Below, piece after piece: positions 1-10,375 of a stretch of 64,000 nucleotides of DNA. The DNA is taken from the NCBI GenBank assembly GCA_963513935.1, contig OY740772.1, positions 105,237,989 through 105,301,988 of the forward strand, given 5' to 3'. Made by a program: the position numbers and the translations under genes. The stretch comes from Aphrophora alni. Taxonomy: Eukaryota > Arthropoda > Insecta > Hemiptera > Aphrophoridae. Every line of letters starts with the position of its first letter. The stretch's first letter is position 1. Below the pieces are notes generated by a model. The model saw only the letters and a program-made list of their open reading frames with translations. It ran no database searches and was not told where the DNA came from.

Positions 1-112
1 AGTTTAGTAGTTAGTGTTTTTACATTTATTGTAGGTGGTTGATTAAAAAAAAATCTGATATAAAATGTGCAAAAATAGGGGAGGGGGAGGCGAGACTTAA
101 AACAGCATAAAT

Positions 113-300
113 TTGAGTATAATATTCTACCAATCCGAGCATTTTCTTATTATATATTTGTCGAGATGTTTCGGACCTCCTCCATCTTCAAGATTTAATT
201 TAGTTCTCTTAGTTACTCACGAAAATGGAGGAGGCCCGAAACGCTTCAAGAAATATAAATAATAAGAAAACGCTAAGATTTTCAGAAGATTGTACCTAAA
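113..300. repeat. Short fold-back repeat with hammerhead-like cores in both arms
   Basis: The left arm (about 113-190) is an imperfect reverse complement of the right arm (about 223-300). Each arm carries a GAAGATGGAGGAGG...CCGAAAC type string, on the minus strand at 165-192 and on the plus strand at 219-247. The same right-arm sequence recurs near 38130-38215 and, in degraded form, at 51165-51420. The layout suggests a decayed, inverted pair of Penelope-type terminal sequences, but no coding sequence is linked here. Confidence 0.6.
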
Positions 301-599
301 TTAATTATGTAGATCCCAGCAGATATAATTATTTTAAACAGTACTGTACAGAATTTATTTATATTTGAACATTAGACGCATATACTTCTTAAGATTTCCT
401 TTGAGAGAGAAGACAATTTTACGGTTTCACAAAAATTCTGAGGTAGTCGTTTTATATTAAGTGGTTGTAAAACATCGGTCTTAGAAATAAATGTAAAGAT
501 ATAAAAGTGCAATAAATTGACTAACCTTGACTACCTCATTAAAATCAATAAGACTAAATTGAATAGACTAAATAAAAATTAACAGGAACTTAAAATAGT
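301..599. other. AT-rich DNA, nothing recognised
   Basis: No gene or clear repeat boundary is visible. The first bases share a string (TTATGTAGATCCCAGCAG followed by ATATAATTATT) with 51245-51280, so this is probably the outer flank of the fold-back repeat family to its left. Confidence 0.4.
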
Positions 600-1190
600 A
601 GATTATTTTATAAACCTAACCTTCACTGGGCTTAAGTTTCTCCCAATTCCTTCCAAATTTTCCTATTTCTAGTTTGTTTTTCTCCACAAAGTTTATCTTG
701 AAATTTATATTAGTTTAGGTCCATCCCATCTCTTTCTTATGGTATGCCCTGTCCACCCCCACTTATTTAATTTGACCCTTTTGACGATGTCCATCACATC
801 AGTTTTTTCTCATATAAACATTCTAACTGTCTCACTTCTCATTCAATAGCTCGCAGTGTGGAATGCAATATTTTATATATTTTTCTTCGTTAGTGTCCAG
901 GTTTTGACTGCATCGTTAAGGAATTTATGACATATTTATCCAAAACTTTAATGTTTTAATATCGATATTTTCTTTTGTCATTTTGCGTAAGTGTGCCACT
1001 ACAACTTTCACGTAGAGTGATTCTTCTTTTTCAGCCCTATCGTCAAATCTAATTAACTGTCCTAGATAGATAACCTCATTCACCCAATTCAACATGTTAG
1101 TATTAAGTACAGTCTCCGATTGTTTTGAGTTTGTTCTAAGGAAAGTTTTTTTTTTCATTAATAATCAGCCATGCAACTACACTAGCTCTT
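600..1190 (-). pseudogene. RTE-like non-LTR retrotransposon reverse transcriptase, C-terminal relic
   Basis: Read on the minus strand, 925-1190 encodes INEKKTFLRTN... followed by VNEVIYLGQLIRFDDRAEKE, the VDEYIYLGQLI-type block that follows the palm domain in RTE-type endonuclease/reverse-transcriptase proteins. Further along, in other frames, about 740-800 encodes VMDIVKRVKLNKWGWTGH, matching the VKRVAKLKWRWAGH block near the C-terminus, and the end near 620-650 resembles the terminal WKELGETYAQ. Several frameshifts and stops separate the blocks, so it is dead. The catalytic palm and the N-terminal endonuclease are not visible. The family role is target-primed reverse transcription of its own RNA. 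Family assignment rests on motif recognition by eye. Confidence 0.7.
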
Positions 1191-1199
1191 TTTAACTCA

Positions 1200-1868
1200 G
1201 TTCTAACCTTTTATAATATTTTACAAAACTATCACATTTACAAAATAGTCTGCAAATCTTAAACACATGGAATTACAATATTTGTAGAAACTTTTTTTTT
1301 TTCATTTTTTTTTCAGTTATTATCATTGTCATTCAATTTTGTAGTAGTTAAAAGTTGATAAATTTACTCATGATTTATTTTATCTGTATACAAATTCCCA
1401 ACTTTATCATAAATTTGTGTTTATCACTAGGTTTTAATAAGTCATTTATTGCGGTAATAGGTAGGGTAGTTTTATCAAGTGATGTGTGCAGTAGTTTCAC
1501 CTGTTCGGAAACACGAAACTCATAAGAACATCAGTGTATGAAATAATATTGTGATATATTAAAATTATTTTTATTCAAATATTGCTATATTGTAATAATA
1601 ATAAAAAAAATATATTATAGAAATATCTGTTTACATAAAAATTATAAAAAATTAAACTTACAATATGGCACCTTTTTACAAATGGGATTTTAATAGATCC
1701 TAATAAAAAATGTATTAAATATTTATAATAACAGTTATTATATCCAATAAATAGCTATTAAAGTGATTATAGTCAACGAATATAATGTATTAGCCGATGA
1801 ATCCCGTTTTATATTTATCTACAAACTGAGAAATACTTGATGTTTTGTGTAGTTCTTTAAATGTATTA
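1200..1868. other. AT-rich DNA, nothing recognised
   Basis: Very AT-rich with homopolymer runs and no plausible coding sequence or RNA gene. Upstream parts of the adjacent minus-strand retrotransposon relic would be expected here but I cannot trace them. Confidence 0.4.
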
Positions 1869-2534
1869 TACCGTGTGACTCAAAAGCCCCGGACCGGTTC
1901 AGTAACTTAAAAACCAAAAATGATATCTTATATGTAGATTCTGGTGATAAAAAACTAATTTTTGGCAAATTGGACGTTTTTACCTGTTTCCAAAAAATGA
2001 GGGCGTGGGGGGAAACTGAGTAATCTTAAATGGGAATCCCTATCGAGTGACCACCTATGTTAAAGGGCTTATTTAGTAAAATACAACTGTACCAACTAGA
2101 GGTCGATATTTTTCTCCTATCTAAAATAGGGGAGGTTTAAATATTTGAAACAACTATTTTACTTTATTTTATTCACAATTAGATGTCGAATGCGGGATTA
2201 AAATATATTTAAAACATTTGTGACCGTTGGTTGTAATCATAATTACTATTATTTCATATTTATAAGAGTATGAATTCCTATTACAGGGTGTACAAAAGTG
2301 ATATATTAGTTGATGTGATTTTAATATTTAATTTTACAAAGAAGATTTTTCCAGTTGTCCAACATATGAACAAATACAACAGTAGATTTAGAAAAGTGTA
2401 TGTTTTACTAGACTTTCCACTTTAACAAAACCGTAGTTAAAGGTTCTTTCTAAAATAATTAAATACTAATCTCGGCACTTTATTGGGAATTATCAGCTTT
2501 AACTTGCTTTAAAACATAATGGATTGGTATTTAA

Positions 2535-2564
2535 TACAATCAATCAATCAATCAATCAATCAAA
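2535..2564. repeat. (AATC)n microsatellite
   Basis: A short run of the tetramer AATC, lying in the interior of the fold-back element 1871-3052. Confidence 0.85.
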
Positions 2565-2959
2565 GTTCTTTGCACACTCTGTGATGGGAATCTGTGTATT
2601 TTTTAATTCAATAATAGTAATTATGATTACAATATTACATTTAAAAAAAATACATTTTGATCCCATATTCACGCTTTTTAATTAATTTTGAATTAAATAA
2701 ATAAAGTATAATAACTGTTTAAAATATTTAAACGGCCGCCATTTTAAATAGGAGCAAACATATCGACCTCTAGTTTGTACAGTTGTATTTTACTAAATAA
2801 GCCCTTTAACATGGGTGGTCACTCGATAAGGATTCCCATTTAAGATTAATGAGTTGCCCCCCAAAACCTCCACTTTTGGGGAACAGGTAAAAATGTCTCA
2901 TTTGTCAAAAAGTAATTTTTTATCACCAGATCGCATTTTTGCGTATATATGCACAGAAA

Positions 2960-2961
<2 letters not shown>

Positions 2962-3007
<46 letters not shown>
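2962..3007. repeat. (TA)n microsatellite
   Basis: About 23 TA units inside the right inverted repeat of the element 1871-3052. The left arm has no matching run, so it expanded after insertion. It creates a false Ile-Tyr open frame on the plus strand. Confidence 0.95.
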
Positions 3008-3012
<5 letters not shown>

Positions 3013-3312
3013 TTCAAGTTATTGTATCGGTCCGAGACTTTTGGGAAGATGGTATATAAAAAACACTTAAACTATTAGACATGAGAGAAAAAATAGAGTA
3101 TTTCGGAAGAGAGTAAAAAAAAGATAAATTAAAAATAAAGAAAAAACGACAACGAAAAACGAAACATATACGAAATTATGTTCATATAAAATTCTTAAAA
3201 TAATTTTTAGCTCTAATATCAGCTCCCAAAATATATCTGTGTAATTTTGAAACACCCTGTAGATTGTATGTTATTTTTTGAGAGAATAGATAAAATGTTT
3301 ACATCGTTATTA

Positions 3313-3830
3313 TATGCAGTTTTCCACCAGCTGCACAATAGCAGCAAGTATCTCAGCCTTACTGCGACAGGGACTAATTTGTAACATAACCTAATTTTAT
3401 CACAAGAAAATTTTCTGGACTTTCACACATTACAATAATTATAAGCAAACATATTGATTGAGTAGGGATATAGCATATTGTACATAATTTATACTGATTT
3501 GATTATTGAAAAATTTTACTCTCACATTCATACAATCACTACTTAAAACTTAGGCTTGTACTTTAATACACTTTACAATCCAAATATATATTCTCATATT
3601 CCACATTTAATTCTAGTGCTTCAATTCATAAAACACAATTTAATATGTACGTTTTGGCCTTTGGGAAATATCAATAATAATAGTTTTGTTGCATCATATA
3701 TACAGTAATACACAGTGGTTTAGAATATCCATTTAATAATTACAATGGTTTAGAATATCCGTTTAATAAATCTTCTACATTATATAGAGCACCTCACAAT
3801 GGGGAATATGACTAAATAATATATTAAATT
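3313..3830 (+). repeat. Dispersed repeat R3, copy 1
   Basis: This stretch aligns by eye, in order and in the same orientation, with 23213-23690. Shared landmarks are a CTGCACAA block near the start, AAACTTAGG followed by a run ending in TTTACAA, an AATATCAATAATAATA-like block, and GGGGAATAT near the end. The two copies are strongly diverged. Neither encodes a recognisable protein and no terminal repeat is obvious. Confidence 0.5.
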
Positions 3831-3941
3831 CATTGGATATACCCTTCACTTTGTTTAAACGCTAAAATTGTTGAATTTTAACAGTACAGATATTTTCATT
3901 ATTGTTTACACTGATGACCGACGGTACTTGATAGAATTCCA

Positions 3942-4211
3942 TTTTAACAAATAAAACATAATTTTTCTTTTGTAAATTGTATAATTTATTTGGTCTAGCC
4001 GACCATGGTTCGCCAGTTACGGCATTGACGAGGCTCTTACAAGACTAAATACAATACACACAAGACAATACACCTTTTATAATAGTTCTTGTGTGTATTG
4101 TATTTGGTCTCGTAAGAACCTCGTTAATGCCGTAACTGGCGAAACCATGGTCGGCTAGACCAAATAAATTATAGAATTTACAAAAGAAAAATTGTGTTTT
4201 ATTTGTTAATA
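3942..4211. repeat. Near-perfect 125-bp fold-back with hammerhead-like arms
   Basis: Arms 3942-4066 and 4085-4211 are reverse complements with few mismatches, separated by about 18 bp, so a single strand would form a hairpin of about 125 bp. Each arm holds a string of the form AATGCCGTAACTGGCGAAACC followed by ATGGTCGGCTAGACC. That reads as a GCC/GGC stem, GAAAC, an ACC/GGU stem, then GUC, the order expected in a hammerhead ribozyme, but the CUGANGA half of the core is degraded. A decayed single copy of the same unit lies at 48325-48375. Confidence 0.8.
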
Positions 4212-4838
4212 TTTTAATTACTTATATTTATAGGAAACTTATTTAGTTGCACGGTGTTTGTATATATACAACATGTGTTTCTTATGAGATGTAGTTGACA
4301 TTCCGCATTCTTTGAAAGCTTCTCTTCCCTTTCCATTTTTATATTAATGATAATGTGTACAATGTAAAAGTCATGTGATCATAAATTATTTCAATTGGTA
4401 ATAAAACACTGTAGACATTTTAAAACTGAAAAGGGAAACATTAAAATTTTTGAATCCTTTATGCGCAATGGACTATCATATTTTTTATTAACAATTCAGT
4501 TATAAGTGTTTAGTTATTTATTGATAAATTCCTATCATAAGGAATTTACTAGTTGCCTCTCATGTTCATAACATTCTAAATATTGATGTAAATGGCAATT
4601 TAAAATAGTTCTACATATTTTGAATTTTTAAACAATTTTGTTCAAACTTGGGTTGATATTTTAACATAATTCGTTACACAGCACGGAAAAAAAAAGCGAA
4701 ACGTAAATACGGATGGGAAAAATGTGGTAGACAATTTTTAAGAAAGAATACTTTAAATCATATAATTTTGTAAACAGTTCTAGTGACAATGTAGTAGCAA
4801 TGTATCTATATTGTACGTAGAACAAGAACATATTCCAA
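4212..4838. other. AT-rich DNA, nothing recognised
   Basis: No convincing frame, RNA gene or repeat boundary. The open frame on the minus strand at 4661-4858 has no recognisable domain and biased Phe/Tyr/Ile content typical of AT-rich noise. Confidence 0.4.
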
Positions 4839-4839
4839 A

Positions 4840-5045
4840 TAACGAATTCCCACTGCACTGTGTTCTAAACCCGCAAACCCGCATTCATTATACTGGCCTT
4901 ATAAATTGTTAAGTTGGGTTAATTAAATAGTGTCAAGTAATTAGTATAATATATCATACATATTTACACAATTTCCCAGTTGACACTGTGACTAATTTAA
5001 ATTATAATTAATGCATAACCCAATTACATTCATTACGTATTAGAT
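4840..5045 (+). repeat. Dispersed repeat R2, copy 1
   Basis: Contains the R2 landmarks in order: ACGAATTCCCA, a CCGCAAACCCGCATT block, AATTGGGTTAATT-like, AATTTCCCAGTTGACA, GTGACTAATTTAAATT, TAATGCATA and an ATTACATTC block. Other copies lie at 9890-10145, 22865-23100, 36835-37090 and 41430-41700, all in the same orientation. No coding capacity or terminal inverted repeat is seen. Confidence 0.6.
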
Positions 5046-5069
5046 TGTTTTGTTTGTTCTTTAAAAGTT

Positions 5070-5325
5070 AAAAACCTCTCGGAAAACAACGCCTAATAAA
5101 AATAGGAAGAAAATAGCATACAATAAAGATTCCTAGCCGCGAATATTCTAATAGTTTTAGGGTCGTAACAGAGCAAGAATTGGTCAAGTGGGACCTGATA
5201 GGAAAGATGAAAGGGATCTAATCCAAGACTACATGAAAAAGATGTATATTTAGTTAACTCCCTAGGGATTGCCAACCTGCACTCACTAGGTAAACCTATA
5301 AGGGAGAACGTATTCAGATATTCTC
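5070..5325 (+). repeat. Dispersed repeat R1, copy 1
   Basis: R1 is a roughly 250-bp unit. It begins AAACCTCTCGG, passes through a GAAAAGA...CATAAAATAAAGACCCCTAG block, a GTCAAGAGAGACCTGATAG block, AAGACTACATGAAAAA and GGTGTAGATCCAGCTAG, and ends with CCCTCGGGATTG...CCCGTACTCACT. This copy has all blocks at moderate divergence. The minus-strand open frame covering it (5093-5392) is therefore not a gene. Confidence 0.65.
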
Positions 5326-5399
5326 TTTTCAATTGAATAACCTCAGTTATATATGACTTTGAAACGACAAAATTTCTTAATCTTACTTTCAAATTTACT

Positions 5400-6630
5400 T
5401 TAAAATAAATACCAATATGAGAAACAGAATTATATAATATCAGATCAAAATGTTTTTTATATAGTCACTTCATTAATTGTAAATAATAAATTTTTTCCTT
5501 TAAAGTTCAGAGTAACGGAAATAACAGAGTAAAGAAATGCTTCACCTGACGAATTGATTGCGACACTAAGTATGAAGATTTGGCAACATTAAATAGAACT
5601 TATATATAAAATGACACAATAAATAATATATAAATAAATGGGACACATAATATGTACAAAGTATTTTAACTATTGAATTTCGTCAAGAATTTATTCTCTT
5701 TTATAATTATTTCTATCAAGTTCTATCCAAAAAATCTATGGATATTTATAATTTTTAGAGATATTTTGCTTTAAAACAGGTAAAAATAAAATGTTTGCGA
5801 GGGTAATTTATGAAGAAAATAGAATATAAATTAATTTATTTTGGAATATATAAAATATATGATTTATCTGTAATTTAAAAACGGCTCGATCAAAATTTTC
5901 TAACGGTGAATGTTTTAAAATTAAAACTTGATTAAAATCCATTGTCGTTTTAAAAAGATTAAAACAAATTGGTGTGAAACTTATTTAAACAACAATTGTT
6001 CTTGTGACAACTTTGAAAGCCTATATTCATATAAATATTTAGGCGTAATTGTGAATATATTGAGTTTATTGATACACTTCAATTATATTGAAAGTAATCT
6101 TTGAAAATTAATATAAGTATTTATTATATTCTTTTTGAATTATATGTGTACAGGGTGAATGTTTACAAGGTTCCAAAATAATCAGAGTGTTAGTGCACAT
6201 TATTTGATCACAGCAAGATCCATCTTATAATATTTTTTTCCGAGATATAAAATCTTCCCCTTTTTAAGAGAAAACTAAAACTATTTTCCATTTCCATAAA
6301 CTACATTAAATTTCCTATAAGACAGAACCAATATGCTTTTTTGTAAAATACTAATGTTCATTACAGTATTTTTTACTCAATTCAAATGGGTTTATCAGGA
6401 AAAATTTGGAGTAAAAATCCAAATGGAGATCATTTATCTCGGATGATTTTGTAAATACGTAGTTGAACTCAAATATAACAGAAATATTTACTGAAACTTG
6501 TGTTAATTATCTTCCTACCACCATTACAAAAGAATTCCTACATATCTAAAATTTTAGAAAGACTATTAGGTCTGGACGAAGATTATAATATCTCATCTTT
6601 CTATTCTTTGCTATATAACATATAATTTTG
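5400..6630. other. AT-rich DNA with one possible transposon terminus
   Basis: No gene is recognised. A GTACAGGGTG string at about 6149-6158 resembles the ends of the fold-back elements elsewhere in the window, but I could not find its partner terminus, so no element is called. Confidence 0.35.
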
Positions 6631-6785
6631 TCTTACTGTGAAAATTGGCAACAATTTGGCTAAAAAATCAATTTATAATTTTCGATTATTTTTTTATAAA
6701 GTTTTTTATGTAAGCCTAAGCCATTTTAAAATCCAATCGTGTCTCCTACATGAGATCAAAGTAAATAGAATTGTAAACGTAGGAA

Positions 6786-6967
<182 letters not shown>

Positions 6968-7021
6968 GTTCTCATTTGTACGAACATATTTCTTTTAAAG
7001 ACTTTTCCTAATTTTAATTAA

Positions 7022-7530
7022 ACGAAATTTTCACTCTTAAGAAACTTTTCATAATTCTTGAGTGTACAAATACAACTTTGTTAATCACTAACAAAAAAAC
7101 AAGTAAAATAGCCATGGTGTGGGATTGTAACTCAACAAATACAATAGAGTTTCTTTAAAACTTTTATCCTATTCAGCAGTGATAAAAGTTTATTGATTCC
7201 TTTTTAGAAATAATATATAGAATAACGAAATTCAAAATGTGTTTTATTCTTTTCTTCACGATAAAGCTTTTATTTAATTGAAAACGAGATTTTCTTTGAA
7301 AAAATATATTCATATAGAAGGAAATAACAAAACCTCAGTTTTGTGTAGAGAGATGAGTTATTGATTTTATTCCGAATACATATTACGAATAATGAAACTA
7401 TACTTTGAGTTGTAGTATACAAGTCACTGATTTTAAGATACAGTATTAGATAACAAGCTCCTCAACATTCGTGGTACACACCGCTTGTGTTATATTACGA
7501 AAAAGTGTTTGTATGTTTTTCATTCGCTAA
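7022..7530. other. AT-rich DNA, nothing recognised
   Basis: No coding sequence, RNA gene or repeat family member is identified between the CT run and the hammerhead-like site at 7542. Confidence 0.4.
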
Positions 7531-7535
7531 CTAGA

Positions 7536-7575
7536 TAATTTCTGAAGATGGAACATAGATTCCGAAACGCTTAAT
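7536..7575 (+). ncRNA. Degenerate hammerhead-like motif
   Basis: CTGAAGA at 7542-7548 is followed by GGAA, a six-base loop, TTCC and GAAACGC. This gives a possible 4-bp stem II flanked by the two halves of a hammerhead core. An extra T lies between the core and the stem, and the expected GUC cleavage triplet is replaced by TTA, so activity is unlikely. It is one of several such sites in the window. Confidence 0.4.
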
Positions 7576-7962
7576 ATAACATTACAAGTAAGTCACGCGA
7601 GATGGAGTAAGTATATATAAACTTATCCTATACTTTAGCTTAATACGCGAATTGTTTAGTCCGTTCTCCAGCAGTTGAAAGAGGGTGTCAAATGTATTTT
7701 CTACAAAAATGTTGTCTCCCTATCAGACATGACGTTTTAATGATTTCGGGAGAAATTATATAATTTATAATTAAATGAAAGTTCAATTTCCTTAAAAGAT
7801 ATTTGAAAGTTTAGAATGAAACGTTAATATAAAATTAGACGGATAAAGAACTCTTTCAAAGGCCTAATTATAGGAACTGAATATTTTGCACTCAATTATA
7901 TTAATACGTTGTTCCAAAAAAACATACCTTGAACCAAACTAGTTTTCCCCTTGCTGTCAAAA

Positions 7963-7979
7963 CCTCTCGGTCATCATCG

Positions 7980-8031
<52 letters not shown>

Positions 8032-8245
8032 ACAAGGAAGAAAAGAACATAAAATAAACGCCCTTATTTATTTAGAGTGTCTTCCAGAACTCTAGTTTCA
8101 AGGTTAGAAAAAAAAAGAATTTGTCAAGAGAGACTTCGATAGGAAAATGAGACATTTAACTAAAGACTACATGAAACAAGGTGTAGATCCACCTAGAACC
8201 ATCGACATTGCTTAACCCCGTATGCACTATACTGAGCCCTTGAAG
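7963..8245 (+). repeat. Dispersed repeat R1, copy 2, interrupted by a TA microsatellite
   Basis: The AAACCTCTCGGTCATCATCG start is followed by GCCTTATATA, which has expanded into a (TA)n run at 7983-8028. The unit then continues with ACATAAAATAAACGCCC, TTGTCAAGAGAGACTT, AAAGACTACATGAAACAAGG and GTGTAGATCC. The microsatellite evidently arose from the GCCTTATATAA block present in other copies. Confidence 0.7.
7983..8028. repeat. (TA)n microsatellite
   Basis: About 23 TA units nested within R1 copy 2. Confidence 0.95.
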
Positions 8246-8726
8246 GAACGTAACTGCACAATTAGTTAGTAAAACACAAAAACAACAAATTAAAATCATC
8301 AACTAAAAACCTGTCCTTAAGCGTTATTCTGGATTTAAAGTTATTCGAAAATGTTGGATTGTTCATACTATTTAGTCAAACATTTGCCATCAGGTATATA
8401 AAAACTAACAATACGTTTAGAGAGCATAAATCAACTCTTTTTAACAAGTAATAAATTTAGACAATAGAAGTGAAAAACGCAAACATAGTCTAAATAATCT
8501 AAAACTAAACACAAAGCATAATTAAAACTATAACCTAAGAAAGGAACTCTTGCCTAAAGTTAGACTAAATTACGTGATTAGAAAAAAAAACCCACTAAAT
8601 ATACACTTCACAAGAACATCAAACACGATGCTTTTAAAAAGCAATGTATACGTATAACAGCCAATAGTAAACACTAATGAGTACACAAAGAAGTATCAGT
8701 TGTATAAAAAAATCTTTATAAAAAAA

Positions 8727-8748
8727 AAGTTAGGTTAGGTTAGGTTAT
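8727..8748 (+). repeat. Short interstitial TTAGG repeat
   Basis: Three to four units of GGTTA, the insect telomeric pentamer, lying just upstream of the coding-like relic at 8746-9222. Similar short runs lie at 29888-29900 (plus) and 44173-44192 (minus). Confidence 0.8.
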
Positions 8749-9222
8749 ATACAACTGTGAAGATGAGGAGGGTGTGCTCTCCGTACACTCTTCTATTGTG
8801 GAGAAAATAGGAACAGATCTAAGTCTAAAAAGCATAATCTCCACTATGCTAGAGAGCATTAAGAAGTGGAATTTGGTAGATGAGAATGTCGTGGAATTAA
8901 TGAAGTATAAGGAAGATTAACTGAGGCAAATTTGCGATTTCAAATTGTTATCGACAGCGCTGAGCTAGACAAAAATTAATACCAAAAGGTGATTTTTTGT
9001 TTAGCAAGCGACGACCACCATTGCAAAGGGCTAGAACAAATGGAGGTGAGGGATTAGTGGGTATGTCTTAGGGAGAACAACACAGAGGGGAGGGACACGT
9101 ACCACTATTTCAAGAAGGTGGGGAGCAGCTTCGATGTAATGATAATGGCTCTAATACTTTCAGGACAACTTGGCAGGCTGAAAGTTTATAGATATTTGAG
9201 CTCTTGCAATACCAGCACCCTT
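8746..9222 (+). pseudogene. Coding-like relic of unknown family
   Basis: The base composition is visibly richer in G and C than its surroundings, and the plus strand holds stretches that read like real protein. One frame, 8746-8921, reads VIYNCEDEEGVLSVHSS, then IVEKIGTDLSLKSIIS and TMLESIKKWNLVDENVVELM, ending at a TAA. A second frame, about 9058-9219, contains EGRDTYHYFKKVGSSFDVMI, then MALILSGQLGRLKVYRYLSS, ending at a TGA. Intervening sequence has stops in all frames. I do not recognise the family. A mobile-element accessory or gag-like ORF, or a decayed host gene copy, are both possible. No start codon or splice sites could be assigned. Confidence 0.4.
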
Positions 9223-9289
9223 TGACTATACGATTTTTTCCGCAATATATGTTTTTTACAACGTTGTCATCTTATGTTTGGGTAAAACA

Positions 9290-9545
9290 CTACGCGGCCC
9301 CACTAATATTTTCGGTCTACTGCTTTGGTAGCGCAAACTGTGACGTCACTAAACTCAATACATTTTCCCAAGATTACTTATAACACCAACACACCAATAG
9401 TATTATTTTGTTTTTAAACAAATAAATTAAAAAGTAACAGTTTCGTTGCTTGAAAATAATACTCTATGTTTAGTATTTATCGATTAAAACCAATGAATTT
9501 GACTTTTATAAGCAAAACGGACATTGAAGTTAAGTAAAAACACGG
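9290..9545. other. Non-coding flank containing a TGACGTCA site
   Basis: An isolated GTGACGTCACT palindrome lies at about 9340-9350, near a GCGGCCCC patch. This matches the CRE-type core TGACGTCA, but with no gene nearby its function is unknown. Confidence 0.3.
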
Positions 9546-9550
9546 ATGCG

Positions 9551-9786
9551 AAAAAATGTTAATGTCAAAGAAGAATGTCAGAAGAAAATGTTAATGTCAA
9601 AGAAGAATGTCAGAAGAAAATGTTAATGTGAAAGAAGAATGTCAGAAGAAAATGTTAATGTCAAAGAAGAATGTCAGAAGAAAATGTTAATGTCAAAGAA
9701 GAATGTCAGAAGAAAATGTTAATGTCAAAGAATAATGTCAGAAGAAAATGTTAATGTCAAAGAAGAATGTCAGAAGAAAATGTTAA
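9551..9786 (+). repeat. 32-bp minisatellite, about 7 copies
   Basis: The unit GAAGAAAATGTTAATGTCAA plus AGAAGAATGTCA recurs at exactly 32-bp spacing (for example 9581 and 9613) with only single-base differences between units. The high identity implies recent expansion. There is no spacer diversity, so it is not a CRISPR array. Confidence 0.95.
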
Positions 9787-9889
9787 AACCGTACAATTGT
9801 TGTATCTTTATTTATTTATTATAATAATAGAGCTTTATTATTTTAATCACACCATTGAGTACATACGTTTTTATAACAAGTTAACATAG

Positions 9890-10145
9890 TTCCAGTTAAC
9901 AAATTCCCTAGTCACCAAACTCATACCACTAACTGTCATTCATTGCACCATCGTTATAAATTATTTAATTGGGCTTGTTAAATGGGTTCACGTAATTATC
10001 GTCACATTTCCCCTTTATTTAGATAATATCCCAGTTGACATGTAATTAATTCTAGTTCTAATTAATGCATAGCTCATTACATTCCATTCAACATACAGTC
10101 AAGTGGATCAGATATTGTTGTTTCACATACGCTTAGAAATGGTTT
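9890..10145 (+). repeat. Dispersed repeat R2, copy 2
   Basis: Holds the R2 order: AACAAATTCCCTAGTCACC, ATTGGGCTTGTTAA, AATATCCCAGTTGACATGTA, ATTAATGCATAGCTCATTAC and GGATCAGATATTGTTGTTTC. It is the best-preserved copy together with that at 41430-41700. Confidence 0.65.
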
Positions 10146-10256
10146 CACAGTAACAATATTAAATAAATAACAGCATTTTGTTTATTAAGAATTCATTTTT
10201 AAATAACCAACTATAAATAGATATATTAAATGTCGAGCTTGACCTATGAGAAAAAT

Positions 10257-10373
10257 TATACAATATAACAAACAACACACAGAACACAATTCTCACAAAA
10301 AATACGCCTAAGTATCAATATTTAGGTGTATTTTTTGTGAGAATTGTGTTCTGTGTCTTTGTTATACTGTATA
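10257..10373. repeat. Perfect-type hairpin, arms of about 53 bp
   Basis: Arms 10257-10311 and 10322-10373 are reverse complements with only a couple of mismatches, joined by a loop of about 10 bases. The arm contains CAGAACACAATTCTCACAAA. The high match despite AT-rich surroundings suggests recent origin. No coding role is evident. Confidence 0.85.
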
Positions 10374-10375
10374 AA

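Larger units (their letters stand above)
1871..3052. mobile_element. Mariner/Tc1-type non-autonomous element with long terminal inverted repeats
   Basis: The left arm (1871 to about 2155) is the reverse complement of the right arm (about 2715-3052). Shared blocks are GTCTCGGACCG near the ends, ATCTTAAATGGGAATCC, CGAGTGACCACC, and GTTAAAGGGCTTATTTAGTA followed by AAATACAACTGTA. The ends are bordered by TA at 1869-1870 and 3053-3054, as expected for Tc1/mariner target duplication. The right arm is lengthened by a TA microsatellite (2962-3007). The centre holds no transposase. It shares an AAAGGGCTTA block and an AAATGGCGGCC motif (2733-2745) with the mariner element at 25165-26682, suggesting related transposition machinery. 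Arms are clearly diverged, so it is an old copy. Confidence 0.75.

Noticed and set aside
2854..3078. Plus-strand 74-residue frame
   Set aside because: It lies wholly in the right inverted repeat of the element 1871-3052 and runs through a TA microsatellite.
5093..5392. Minus-strand 99-residue frame
   Set aside because: It covers dispersed repeat R1; other R1 copies do not preserve the frame.
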